NCBI RefSeq assembly: GCF_036417355.1
Contig: NZ_CP143889.1
Coordinates: forward strand, 2,604,001-2,668,000
DNA: 64,000 nucleotides
DNA from: Akkermansia sp. RCC_12PD
Lineage (GTDB): Bacteria; Verrucomicrobiota; Verrucomicrobiia; Verrucomicrobiales; Akkermansiaceae
Direction of reading: 5' to 3'
Both the position numbers and the translations under genes were made by a program. Within the stretch, counting starts at the first letter, position 1. Each line of letters begins with the position of its first letter. Below the pieces are notes generated by a model, which had not been told where the DNA came from, did no database searches, and was given only the letters and a program-made list of their open reading frames with translations. Positions 17,941 to 26,883 of this stretch are shown in pieces.

Positions 17941-20694
17941 TCAGGAACCGATGCGGAAACGGCTTCTTCTGCGCGGTTTTTCCGCGGCTTCCGCCTGTGC
18001 CTGTTCCTTGGCGGGCGCGGTCTCCGCCTGCTGGTTGGCGGCAGTGTGCGCGGGGCCTGCCTCCTTCACCTGGGAGGCCAGGGAAGCGGGTTCCGGTTCC
18101 GTACGGAGGCTCACGGCGATGTGCCGGGATGCCGGAGCGGGGCGTTCCTGGGCGTTCGGATCTTCCGCAATGCTGGCGGGAACTTCCCCGGCTTCGTGAG
18201 AAATGGCTTTCGGGTCGCTCACCGCAACGGCCATGTGGGTGTCGGGAACGTCCGGAGCCGGTGCGGCTTCCTTCTCTGCCTGCTTGCGGCGCGGCAGTGT
18301 GCTGGTGCCGGTGATGGCCAGTTCCAGGTCGGAATCCGGCAATCCTCCGCAGCGGATGGCGGCATCGTAACTCTTGCGGGCCTGCGCTGTGCGTCCCAGC
18401 CGGGAATAGGTCCATGCGAGGTTGAAATGGGCTTCGGAGGATTCCGGATGGATCTTCAGCGCTTTTTCAAAATGGTCAACCGCCTTTTCGTAATTCCCGG
18501 CGCTGCTTTCCAGGTTGCCCAGGTAAAGCAGGGCCGGAGCGTTGGCTGGGTTCAGCCTGACGGTCTCCGTCAGGGAGGCCAGCGCCTGCTGGTCGAGCCC
18601 GGCCCGGTACTGGGCCACTCCCATCATGAACCATGCAGGGGAGGAGCCGGCATCCAGCTCGGTGGCCTTTTTAAGATGTTCTATAGCTTCCTCCGCCTTG
18701 TTGCGCTGGAGCAGGATGGTTCCCAGGTTCACCAGGGCGGGTACATGGTTGGGCTGCAAATCCAGAAGAGTGCGGTAGAGCTGTTCGGCCGCTACGTAAC
18801 GTTTTTTGGCAAAGGCTTCCGCGGCTCCCTGGCCCAGGGCCTCCGCCTCCAGTTTTTTGCGCACGGCGGTTTTCATGCCTTGGTTTACCTGTTGCTGGTC
18901 CGGCGCAGCGGAGGAGGCTGAAAGGGCGGCCAGTTTCGCCTGTTCATTGAACTGGCGCGTCAAATCCTCCAGCTTTCTGCTGAGTTCCTCCACCTGGCGG
19001 TTTTTCTGTTCCACGGCTTCTTTGGCTTTTGCCAGGGCCTGGGTCTGAGCCTTGTTCGCCTTTCTGTTCTTGGACGCGTCATTTTTCATTTTGCTGCGCG
19101 CCAGTTCCAGTTCCTTGGAAAGCTGGGCAGCCTTTTCCCGTTCTGAGAAAAGTTCCTTGGCCAGCTTGTTCATGTCTTCCTTCTGCTGGTCCGTCAGGAA
19201 AAGTTTTAACTTGCTGTCCGCCGCAAGGGTATTGACGATTTGCTGTTCGGCGGGCGTCAGCTTGATGATCTCCCTGTTGCCCAGCAGGGCTGCAATATCC
19301 GCCGTGGCCGGGTTTTGCTGGAACTCCCTCATGTAAGTGCTGATGAGCAGGGAACGGCTTTGGTCCTGGATGGAAAGAATGCGGCTCTGCTTGGCGATGA
19401 TGGAGCGCATCAGCTTGACTTCCTCCGTAAGCAGGGGGCTTTTTTCCGGATGCTCGGACAATTTGGAAAGCTCCACATCCGCGTTGATCAGCTTGGTCAT
19501 CATCTCCGTGATGCGCTTGCGGTAGCCGATGTTCTCGTCGCTCATGGCAATCAGCTTCTGCTTGAGTCCGGCGGATTCTTCTCGGGCTTCTTCCAGAGCT
19601 TTCAGATTGGCCTTGCGCTGTTCCTCGGAATCGGAATTGGCCGTTTCCAGAGCGGCGATTCTGGCTTGTGCATCCTTGAGCTGGGCCATCAGGGTCATAT
19701 TGCGGTCCAGCAGGTTCCTGGTCTTGTCCGGATTGTTCAGTTCCAGCAGGGCCGCCAGCTGGTTGCGTTCATTCTGCAGGGCGTCTCTATCGTCCGTCGT
19801 TTTCTTCAGGGCATCTTTATATTCCTGAAGTTCCTGCCGGAGGGAAGCTATCAGTTCCAGATGCTGGGCTCTTTCCTTCCCCAGCCTGTCGACGGTCTGT
19901 TCCAGTTCGTCCACGCGCCGGGTCAGTGTCTGAAGAAGCTTGTTGTTCGTGGCCCTTTCTTCATTCATCTGTTTCTTGACCTTGATCAGCTCGTCGCGGT
20001 AAACGGACTCTCCTGTGGCGGCCACGGCCAGGTCTGACAACGCTTTCTCCAGTTGCCTGCGGGTGCGCTTGAGGGCATCGATCAGGGCCTTGTTTTCCAT
20101 TCTGGACTTGTCCAGGGCATTGAGGACGCGGTCGTAAGTACTTTCCACGACTACCGGAGGGGTTCCGGGAGATACGGACGATCCCGGAATGGGATTGATG
20201 GGAAGGGCTCCTGGCGTTGCCGGGAATTCCACGCCTTTGTACCCGGGGGGCAACGTGATGTTGGGTTTGAGCCTGGGACGGTCCGCGGAAGGAACGGCGG
20301 GAGGGTGCTCCACAGTCAGAGCGGGACCTGCCGGACGGGCTGCCGCCTGCTGCTGCGCCAGTTTTTGCCATCGGTCCAGGTTTTCCCTGTTGATCTGGCG
20401 GCGCTGTGTGAGCAGGTTGGGTCTCCATTGCGGATGAGATTTGACCAGTCGTGCGAGTTGTTCCTCCGCCTGCTGGGTGAGGCGGATGGCCCCCACATAG
20501 TCCCGCTTTTCCGCCAGTCCGGCGGACTTGTTGACCAGGCTGAGCGCCTCCACGTACATGTCCGAGGGGTCTTGCCACGTTCCGGAGGACGCGGACATGG
20601 AGCCCGGCACATAGATTTCCTGCGCCATAAGCGGCAGCGCGCCGCAGGAAAAGGCCATAGCAAGGGTAACGCCAACGGGGAGAGGAGTCATCAT
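17941..20694 (-). CDS. Exported coiled-coil and TPR repeat protein
   Basis: Protein of 917 residues with a signal peptide (MMTPLPVGVTLAMAFSCGAL, then PLMAQE). Segments in order are an N-terminal helical repeat region (about 30-110), a Pro-rich spacer (120-175), and a very long coiled coil (about 180-600) rich in Glu, Lys, Leu and Gln. At least four TPR units follow (about 640-790), for example YVAAEQLYRTLLDLQPNHVP and YEKAVDHFEKALKIHPESSE. An Ala/Pro/Glu-rich tail ends in the basic PRRRSRFRIGS. It is probably a periplasmic scaffold or tether; nothing enzymatic is visible. The ATG at 20691 is an equally possible start. The gene is divergent from pepT. Confidence 0.8.
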   Translation of the reverse strand: MMTPLPVGVTLAMAFSCGALPLMAQEIYVPGSMSASSGTWQDPSDMYVEALSLVNKSAGLAEKRDYVGAIRLTQQAEEQLARLVKSHPQWRPNLLTQRRQINRENLDRWQKLAQQQAAARPAGPALTVEHPPAVPSADRPRLKPNITLPPGYKGVEFPATPGALPINPIPGSSVSPGTPPVVVESTYDRVLNALDKSRMENKALIDALKRTRRQLEKALSDLAVAATGESVYRDELIKVKKQMNEERATNNKLLQTLTRRVDELEQTVDRLGKERAQHLELIASLRQELQEYKDALKKTTDDRDALQNERNQLAALLELNNPDKTRNLLDRNMTLMAQLKDAQARIAALETANSDSEEQRKANLKALEEAREESAGLKQKLIAMSDENIGYRKRITEMMTKLINADVELSKLSEHPEKSPLLTEEVKLMRSIIAKQSRILSIQDQSRSLLISTYMREFQQNPATADIAALLGNREIIKLTPAEQQIVNTLAADSKLKLFLTDQQKEDMNKLAKELFSEREKAAQLSKELELARSKMKNDASKNRKANKAQTQALAKAKEAVEQKNRQVEELSRKLEDLTRQFNEQAKLAALSASSAAPDQQQVNQGMKTAVRKKLEAEALGQGAAEAFAKKRYVAAEQLYRTLLDLQPNHVPALVNLGTILLQRNKAEEAIEHLKKATELDAGSSPAWFMMGVAQYRAGLDQQALASLTETVRLNPANAPALLYLGNLESSAGNYEKAVDHFEKALKIHPESSEAHFNLAWTYSRLGRTAQARKSYDAAIRCGGLPDSDLELAITGTSTLPRRKQAEKEAAPAPDVPDTHMAVAVSDPKAISHEAGEVPASIAEDPNAQERPAPASRHIAVSLRTEPEPASLASQVKEAGPAHTAANQQAETAPAKEQAQAEAAEKPRRRSRFRIGS

Positions 20695-20811
20695 GGGGAG
20701 AAGCTCTGTTTACATACTTCAACCAGAACTGAACTGCAAGGATAAACCGTGTCCTTGTGCTTGTGTTCGGAATACGGGGTGCTAGACTTTGAGCAATCCT
20801 TGATTTTCCTG

Positions 20812-22044
20812 ATGAATATATCTGTTTTGGACCGTTTTTTGAGATATGCGGGTGTGGATACTCAATCATCCCCGGACTCTGGAACCGTGCCGTCCACGCC
20901 CGGACAGACCGTTCTGAGCCAAATGCTGGCGGAGGAACTTCGGGAAATGGGCGCGCAGGCGGAGCTTGATGAAGCTTCCGGCATCGTGTACGCTTCCATC
21001 CCTTCCAATATCCGGAAAAAGGTTCCGGCCATCGGCTGGGTGGCGCATGTGGATACGGCTCCCGGAGTACCGGGCAGCGGCGTGAACCCTTCCATCGTGC
21101 ATTCCTATGACGGGGGTGATATTGTTCTGGACGGAGAGCGGGGAGTAGTGCTTTCACCGGACGTATTTCCGGAATTGAAGGAATATGTAGGCCAGAACCT
21201 GGTGGTGACGGACGGGAAAACCCTGCTTGGAGCGGACGACAAGGCGGGCATTGCGGAAATCATGGACATGGCCGCCTCCTTCCTGCTGCATCCGGAACGC
21301 CCCCACGGAGACATCAGGATTGCCTTCACCCCGGATGAGGAAATAGGGCGTGGCGCGGACAACTTCGACGTGGCGCGCTTCGGCGCGGACTTTGCCTACA
21401 CGGTGGACGGAGGACGGCTGGGAGAAATCGAATATGAAAACTTCAATGCCGCTTCCGCCGTGGTGACGGCGCACGGCAAGAGCATTCATCCCGGAAGCGC
21501 CAAGGGCAGAATGGTGAACGCCTCCCTTCTGCTCATGGAATTCCAGTTCATGCTGCCCACGTTCCAGAATCCGGCGTGTACGGAAGGCTACGAAGGATTT
21601 TATCATCTGGACTCGTTCCGCGGGGACGTGGAACAGGCCGTGGCGGAATACCTGATCCGGGATCACGACTCCGCGGAATTTGAGTGCAAAAAGGAATTCA
21701 TGCGCGACTGTGCCGCCCTGCTGAACCGGAAATACGGGGAGGGCTCCGTCATCGTGGAAATCGAGGATTCCTATTACAATATGCGGGGGAAAATTCTTCC
21801 GCATATGCACTTGGTGGACCACGCCCGCCAGGCCATGGAAGCGGTGGGAGTGCGGCCGGAAATCATCCCCGTGCGCGGAGGCACGGATGGCGCGCGTCTT
21901 TCCTTCATGGGGCTGCCCTGTCCCAATCTGTGTGCGGGAGGCCACAACTTCCATGGAAGATACGAGTATGTTCCCGTGCAGTCCATGGAGAAAATTTCCG
22001 CCATCCTTCAGGAAATCGTTTCAGGATACGCTCGCGGGAAATGA
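20812..22044 (+). CDS. pepT: Peptidase T (tripeptide aminopeptidase)
   Basis: M20 metallopeptidase of 410 residues, the same size as PepT. It removes the N-terminal residue from tripeptides in the cytoplasm with a two-zinc centre. The ligands line up: H79 and D81 in WVAHVDTAPG, D142 in LLGADDKAG, the catalytic/ligand pair E176-E177 in FTPDEEIGRG, D199 in YTVDGGRLGE and H381 in GGHNFHGRYE. The lid domain contains SIHPGSAKGRMVNA. The frame is open 21 codons upstream, but the ATG at 20812 gives the standard N-terminus and follows TTTTCCTG without a clear Shine-Dalgarno sequence. Single-gene unit facing away from the coiled-coil/TPR gene. Confidence 0.94.
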   Translation: MNISVLDRFLRYAGVDTQSSPDSGTVPSTPGQTVLSQMLAEELREMGAQAELDEASGIVYASIPSNIRKKVPAIGWVAHVDTAPGVPGSGVNPSIVHSYDGGDIVLDGERGVVLSPDVFPELKEYVGQNLVVTDGKTLLGADDKAGIAEIMDMAASFLLHPERPHGDIRIAFTPDEEIGRGADNFDVARFGADFAYTVDGGRLGEIEYENFNAASAVVTAHGKSIHPGSAKGRMVNASLLLMEFQFMLPTFQNPACTEGYEGFYHLDSFRGDVEQAVAEYLIRDHDSAEFECKKEFMRDCAALLNRKYGEGSVIVEIEDSYYNMRGKILPHMHLVDHARQAMEAVGVRPEIIPVRGGTDGARLSFMGLPCPNLCAGGHNFHGRYEYVPVQSMEKISAILQEIVSGYARGK

Positions 22045-22263
22045 GTGTCCGTTTGTGCCTGGAGACGGTCCGGGGCTGTTTTCTCCCGGAATGCTGCGGA
22101 GGCGTTTCTTCCCGTGCGGGTTTTTTCACGGGCGGAAAAGAGGGGCTTCCGCATGACTCCGGAAATTTCTTGACCGGGAAAGACGGCAGTTTTTTTTCTG
22201 GTTGCGGGAACGCAGATCAGTAGAAGACCGGATGCCGGGGGGACTTCTCCCTTCCGGTCCTTG

Positions 22264-22301
22264 AAAAAAGAAGGGGCCGGGCTCATGGCGAGCCGACCCC
22301 T
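22264..22301 (-). terminator. Rho-independent terminator of the 1459-residue protein gene
   Basis: Read on the minus strand, AGGGGTCGGCTC, a short loop and GAGCCCGGCCCCT form a GC stem with a small internal mismatch, followed by CTTTTTT. It begins 29 bases after the stop codon at 22330. The converging pepT gene has no equally clear terminator in 22045-22263. Confidence 0.75.
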
Positions 22302-22329
22302 GAAATTGATGGTCTGTCACGGGATGCCT

Positions 22330-25300
22330 TTATTTGGCCGCCGCTACCGCTGTTCTGGGAGCATCCTCCTTGTATACGTGCAGTTCCGCCAGGCGGACCT
22401 TGCCGCCTTTCTGTGAAAATTTGACACGCAACCTGTTTGTGGTGACCGGGTCGAACGTTCTCATGCACTTGATAAAGCCGTTGCCGGGGGCCTGGAGCAT
22501 GCGCAGAACTTCCGGCTCATCGGCATACATGGCCTTCTGTGCATCGCTTACTCCAGCGGTAGCCGGACCTACGGAACCCCAATGGACGGGAATCCACTTG
22601 CCGCTCTTGTAGGCTTCAATGATGATGCGGGAATTCCCTTTGTCCAGCTTGAGGTCCACCGCCCGCAGGGTGGCGGGGGATTTCAGGGTAAGCTCCAGTA
22701 CCAGGGGATTGTCTTCCCCGTTCGGCATGTCCAGCTCTTCCACGGTAGTGACGTCGCGGTCCAGAAGTTTGGCCGTGTCCACGCTGCCGCCGGTAGAAGC
22801 CTTCAGCTTGTAATCCGCGACTTCTTCAGACCCTTTGCTCAGCAGCTTGAGTTCGCGTACGCGGCATTCCAGGCCGTGCCAGTCCGTGGAAACACGGAAC
22901 AGGCAGCGGGACCCCTGGGTCAGGCAGGAATCGTTCGGGGAAACCCATGTCTTTTTGTTCTTCTTGTCCGTTTCGTCGTACACCTCGATCTGGTTGCCCT
23001 GGGAGGCCGCAGAAATATAAGTGCCATCCGGCAGGTGGAAGGAACAGCCCCAGTTGCCATGGTCGCGGATCAGGATGCCCGGAACCCACAAATGGTTGCA
23101 GTTGGTGACGGGGCGCGCTTTCTCCCCACATCCCACTTCAAAACCGCCGACGGCGATGGGGCGGTCATACTCCACGTCCAGATCGTTCACGCGCCATTTG
23201 ATTTTGGCCGTCATCTTGGGAACGCCCGGCTGGGTGGGGCCGCTGAGTTCCTTGCTGTAATTGTAAACATTCCATTGGCCTCCGAATTTGGTACCCGGCG
23301 TCCAGGAGATGGTTTCCATCGGGGAAAAGGTGGTGGTGTCGCTGAACTGGACGGTGCCGGCAAAGTCGTACTTGTACGCTTCATTGGCCTTGCTTTCCAG
23401 TTCCTTGTTGCGTTGCAGGCCCAGGGCACGGCCGCCCAGGGGCTGCTGGATGTCCAGGTTCAGGGAATATTCACCGGGCTGGAGTTTGTCGTCCTTGCGC
23501 TTGGGTTCAAAGAAAATGCGCACATCCATGCCCAGGATCATTTCCGCACAGGTGGCCTTGGTGAGTTGGTCCACGCCGGGAAGGGCCATGATGGCCTTGG
23601 AAATGGGGAGGGCCCGGGAATTGACCAGGTCCATGAGCTTGAAGCGGCAGCCCTGTTCCACGGGAATCTTCTTCATGTCCCGGATGGCGGACTTGAGGGA
23701 GGCCGGGGCCTTGGAGCCCAGAGCCGCACTGACCATGCTCCAGTTGCGGATGTAGGTATTCAGGAAGCGGGATTCCGTATCGTTAATGGGGGGAACCTTG
23801 CGGAAGGACTTGGCCTGGAACTCGGGCTTTCCGGTGATGGCCAGGTTCTGCCGTTCCGCACACAGCGCCGTGATCCACACGCCGGTGCGGATATAGGTGC
23901 CTATCACGGGATCCGCCGTCATCAGCTCCAGTCTGTTGGGATTCTGCATCATGCCTCCGTCAAACGGGCGCAGCAGGGTAAGCTTCCAGCGGAAAGCCTC
24001 CATGTTCTTGTAATAAACTTCCGGATTGACGCGCCAATAGGAGGGGAGGGCCCACATAATGGACAGCGTTTCGGAGGAGTGACCCTGGTCGCAGCCGCCG
24101 ATGGGGCCTTCGCTGTACATGATGCGGCTGTTTTTGGTGTATAATTCCGGTCCTCCGCAGATGAGGGAGGCGATGAAATAGGGACCGTGGCGCCCGGAAT
24201 AGGTGCCTCCGCAGTTGCGGTTGGGTTCAAAGGAGAAGGATTCCGTCATGCGGCCGTAGGGCCCCATCCCCGTGGGGCAGAGCTCCTGGGCGCGGTCCAT
24301 CATCTTGTCCAGCACGCCGTCTTCCACCCGGGCCGGGGTTTTGCTGGCCAGCGCCAGGAACAGGCACATATGGGAGCCGCCGATGCTGACCCCCGTGCCC
24401 GCATAGCCGGGATGGATGCCGTGCCCGGTGACGAAGTCCCCGTAAAGCACTTCGTTCTTCATGCGCTGCACGCCGTTACGGATGGCGGGCAGCACGGAAT
24501 TGTCCCGGTAGCGCAGCCAGTACTCGCACAGGAAGATGCCCGCGGAAGCCTGGGGAACCGCCCACCAGCACTGGGAGCCGGAAAAGGCGATGTAATGAGC
24601 GGCCTTCTTGATGACCGGATCATACTTGGGATTGCCGGTAGCCATCAGGGCCAGACCGGCCCATGCCGTATCGTAATGGTTGCCGCAGTAGCCGCCAGGG
24701 CGTTCCCAGGAGCCGTCCTCGCGCTGCTGGGCGGCGAGCCATTCGCTCATCATGTGGACCACGGCCTTGCTCTTGGCGCAATTTTTCGGGAAGCCGGGCG
24801 CATAGGACCCCAGCTGGGGAATCTTGAACGTGACGTTCTTCACGTACTTCTTGACGGCGTCCGGCAGGGTGGAGGCCCCTCCCGTGTACACGGTGACCCC
24901 TACGCTTGCGGCCCCTCCGGGGGTGCCGGTCCCTTTCAGCTTCCAGTTGCCTTTGGGGATGTCGAAAACAATAGAGGAGACGGCGTGCGCCAGCCAGACC
25001 TTGCGTTCGGGATCGTATTTGGCGGCGCCGTAGCCCACGCTGTACTGCAAGGGCCTGAGCTTTGTCAACGGAATGGGGCCTCCGGCCCCTTCCAGCCTCA
25101 GGTCCGACCATTCGAAACCGTCGCTGCCGATGCCGTTGCCGCCGTCGTCAACGTGCAGCCGGATCTGCTGGCCGCCCTGGACGGAGATGGAAAGATTGAC
25201 GGGCTTCTTCGCCTTTTCCTCCCTGAACACTTCCTTCCAAAGGGGCTGGAGGCCCTGGACTTTTTCCACGTTCTCCGCAGGAATCAGGTTCAGGGTAATT

Positions 25301-26709
25301 TTTCCGGCGCCTTCCGCCTTATCCACCAGCAGGCCGGCGTGCATGTCCAGGCCGCGGGAATCCTGGAACTGGTAGGGACCGTAGGGAACATCCAGGCTCA
25401 GGGAGGTTTTGAAGGGCTGGCCATCGATACCGAGGATCACGTCCCCCTTGTTCACATATTTTTCAGCGGGGGAGCCTTCGATCACCTGGGTGACCACGTA
25501 CACGTTCGCCACGGGGTCGCCGTTGGGGTCCAGCAGGGATTTGGGAAACATTCCCCTGAAATTGGGATTGGGCCAGGACGTATCCAGACCCCGGGCACGG
25601 AATCCGAGGGGGCCGAAAGTAGTGATCCACCCTTCGGCTATCTCTTCCTTGTTGCCGAACCAGCTTGTATAAAGCTGGGAGTACTGTTTCTTCCACTGGT
25701 TCAGGGGAAGCGCCTTGGCATACTTCTTGATGTACGCGTTGACGTCCCCCATATTGGTAGTTTGCCTGTGTGCCGTTGCGCGGGGCCTGCCTGCGGATGC
25801 GGTTGCGGCGGTATGTGCGTTGCGGGAAGGTGCGGCTACTCTGGCGGTGGTGGAAGACGGTTTTTCCTTTTCTACCGGAGCCGCTTCCTTAGCGTCGTCG
25901 GCGTCATCCGTTTCTGCAGGTTTTTCCGCCACTGCTTCGGGAACGGTTTCCTCGTCTCCTGCCTCTGCGGGCGCGTCCGCCTTGTCTTCAGCAGGTTGGA
26001 CGGCAGCGGGGGATGGTTCCTGCGGAGGCTGTTCTTCCGCGGTTGCGGTTTCCTCTTCAAAGGGATCTGCCGCTTCCGGGGTAGGCTGTGCGGCCTTGTT
26101 CCCGGCTTCCGGCTTGGGGGCCTTCTTCTTTTTGTGAAGCTTGGCCGGTTCCTGGGCCGGAGCGGTTTCTTGACTGCGGCTGTGGGTAGAATAGTGGTAC
26201 GCTGCGTAGCCTCCTCCCAGCAGGACCAGCAGCAGAATCCATATTCCCAGGGAATTTTTTTTCTGACGAGGCTGGGGCATGGCGACCGGAGAAACGGGTG
26301 CTTCCGCACCCGGTGTGGCCAGGGCCCGCTGGTCGCGCTGGAGGGAAACGGACTGGGCCTGGGGTTCTGCCGTTCCGGCCGCCGGATGGGCGCCGGGTAT
26401 GGCATAAACCAGATACAGCGTGCCCTGGGCCGGAATTTCCGCCAGGGCTCCGGTGCGGAACTGGGCCTCAAAATCGTTTTTGAGCGGAATCACCTCCTGC
26501 TCGATGTCGGTGCTTTCCGGATAGCGCAGCTTGCCGCTTTCCGGGTCGCGCACGGCCAGGCCCTGCGGGCAGAATTCCCGGACCAGGTATTGGACATGGC
26601 TGGAATCCGCCGCAAAATAAACGTGGCAGAGGGGATCCGTCTGCTTCAGCGACTGGATAAGATAGCCGTTGATATTGAATCCTGAGGGAAGGGGAGGAGT
26701 TGTTTCCAT
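22330..26709 (-). CDS. Very large membrane-anchored protein (DUF6288-like; kinase-N-lobe-like head, PDZ, alpha/alpha barrel, discoidin-like end)
   Basis: Protein of 1459 residues. Residues 1-112 resemble the N-lobe of bacterial Ser/Thr kinases (GFNINGYLIQSL, YLVREFCPQGLAVRDPES) but no catalytic lobe follows. One membrane span (SLGIWILLLVLLGGGYAAYH, about 150-170) is followed by a 150-residue Ala/Glu/Pro/Lys-rich spacer. The exported part has a PDZ-like domain (YVNKGDVILGIDGQPF) and an alpha/alpha-barrel region (DGSWERPGGYCGNHYDTAWA, GHGIHPGYAGTGVSIGGSHM). It ends in beta domains with a discoidin-like end (ATLRAVDLKLDKGNSRIII, NRLRVKFSQKGGKVRLAELH). The middle matches my memory of DUF6288 proteins, of unknown function. 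The ATG at 26709 is used because the earlier in-frame start is TTG. Confidence 0.75.
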   Translation of the reverse strand: METTPPLPSGFNINGYLIQSLKQTDPLCHVYFAADSSHVQYLVREFCPQGLAVRDPESGKLRYPESTDIEQEVIPLKNDFEAQFRTGALAEIPAQGTLYLVYAIPGAHPAAGTAEPQAQSVSLQRDQRALATPGAEAPVSPVAMPQPRQKKNSLGIWILLLVLLGGGYAAYHYSTHSRSQETAPAQEPAKLHKKKKAPKPEAGNKAAQPTPEAADPFEEETATAEEQPPQEPSPAAVQPAEDKADAPAEAGDEETVPEAVAEKPAETDDADDAKEAAPVEKEKPSSTTARVAAPSRNAHTAATASAGRPRATAHRQTTNMGDVNAYIKKYAKALPLNQWKKQYSQLYTSWFGNKEEIAEGWITTFGPLGFRARGLDTSWPNPNFRGMFPKSLLDPNGDPVANVYVVTQVIEGSPAEKYVNKGDVILGIDGQPFKTSLSLDVPYGPYQFQDSRGLDMHAGLLVDKAEGAGKITLNLIPAENVEKVQGLQPLWKEVFREEKAKKPVNLSISVQGGQQIRLHVDDGGNGIGSDGFEWSDLRLEGAGGPIPLTKLRPLQYSVGYGAAKYDPERKVWLAHAVSSIVFDIPKGNWKLKGTGTPGGAASVGVTVYTGGASTLPDAVKKYVKNVTFKIPQLGSYAPGFPKNCAKSKAVVHMMSEWLAAQQREDGSWERPGGYCGNHYDTAWAGLALMATGNPKYDPVIKKAAHYIAFSGSQCWWAVPQASAGIFLCEYWLRYRDNSVLPAIRNGVQRMKNEVLYGDFVTGHGIHPGYAGTGVSIGGSHMCLFLALASKTPARVEDGVLDKMMDRAQELCPTGMGPYGRMTESFSFEPNRNCGGTYSGRHGPYFIASLICGGPELYTKNSRIMYSEGPIGGCDQGHSSETLSIMWALPSYWRVNPEVYYKNMEAFRWKLTLLRPFDGGMMQNPNRLELMTADPVIGTYIRTGVWITALCAERQNLAITGKPEFQAKSFRKVPPINDTESRFLNTYIRNWSMVSAALGSKAPASLKSAIRDMKKIPVEQGCRFKLMDLVNSRALPISKAIMALPGVDQLTKATCAEMILGMDVRIFFEPKRKDDKLQPGEYSLNLDIQQPLGGRALGLQRNKELESKANEAYKYDFAGTVQFSDTTTFSPMETISWTPGTKFGGQWNVYNYSKELSGPTQPGVPKMTAKIKWRVNDLDVEYDRPIAVGGFEVGCGEKARPVTNCNHLWVPGILIRDHGNWGCSFHLPDGTYISAASQGNQIEVYDETDKKNKKTWVSPNDSCLTQGSRCLFRVSTDWHGLECRVRELKLLSKGSEEVADYKLKASTGGSVDTAKLLDRDVTTVEELDMPNGEDNPLVLELTLKSPATLRAVDLKLDKGNSRIIIEAYKSGKWIPVHWGSVGPATAGVSDAQKAMYADEPEVLRMLQAPGNGFIKCMRTFDPVTTNRLRVKFSQKGGKVRLAELHVYKEDAPRTAVAAAK

Positions 26710-26820
26710 GAACAAAGACAGTTGATATTCCTTAAAACTACTACCATATTTCTGCGCCTCTTTCAATTTAAAAGAAATGTCGTCCGAACATGGGTCTTGT
26801 GACGCGATTAAATGATTATT

Positions 26821-26854
26821 TGCTTGAATGCACGCTAATTATGTGGTGCAAGCA
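26821..26854. promoter_or_regulatory. Possible operator: inverted repeat upstream of malic enzyme gene
   Basis: TGCTTG-AATG-CAC and GTG-GTG-CAAGCA form an imperfect inverted repeat around an AT-rich centre, 30 bases before the malic enzyme ATG in the 174-base divergent spacer. The symmetric arms suggest a dimeric repressor site. No clear promoter boxes are seen, and no regulator gene lies nearby. Confidence 0.3.
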
Positions 26855-26883
26855 AGGCTCGATTTTCCGTTCCCCCTACAACC

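Noticed and set aside
24187-26685. Open frame of over 800 codons on the plus strand opposite the 1459-residue protein gene
   Set aside because: It is a mirror of the GC-rich codon pattern of the true gene on the other strand; its product has no domain character and a compositional bias to Gly, Arg, Val and His.
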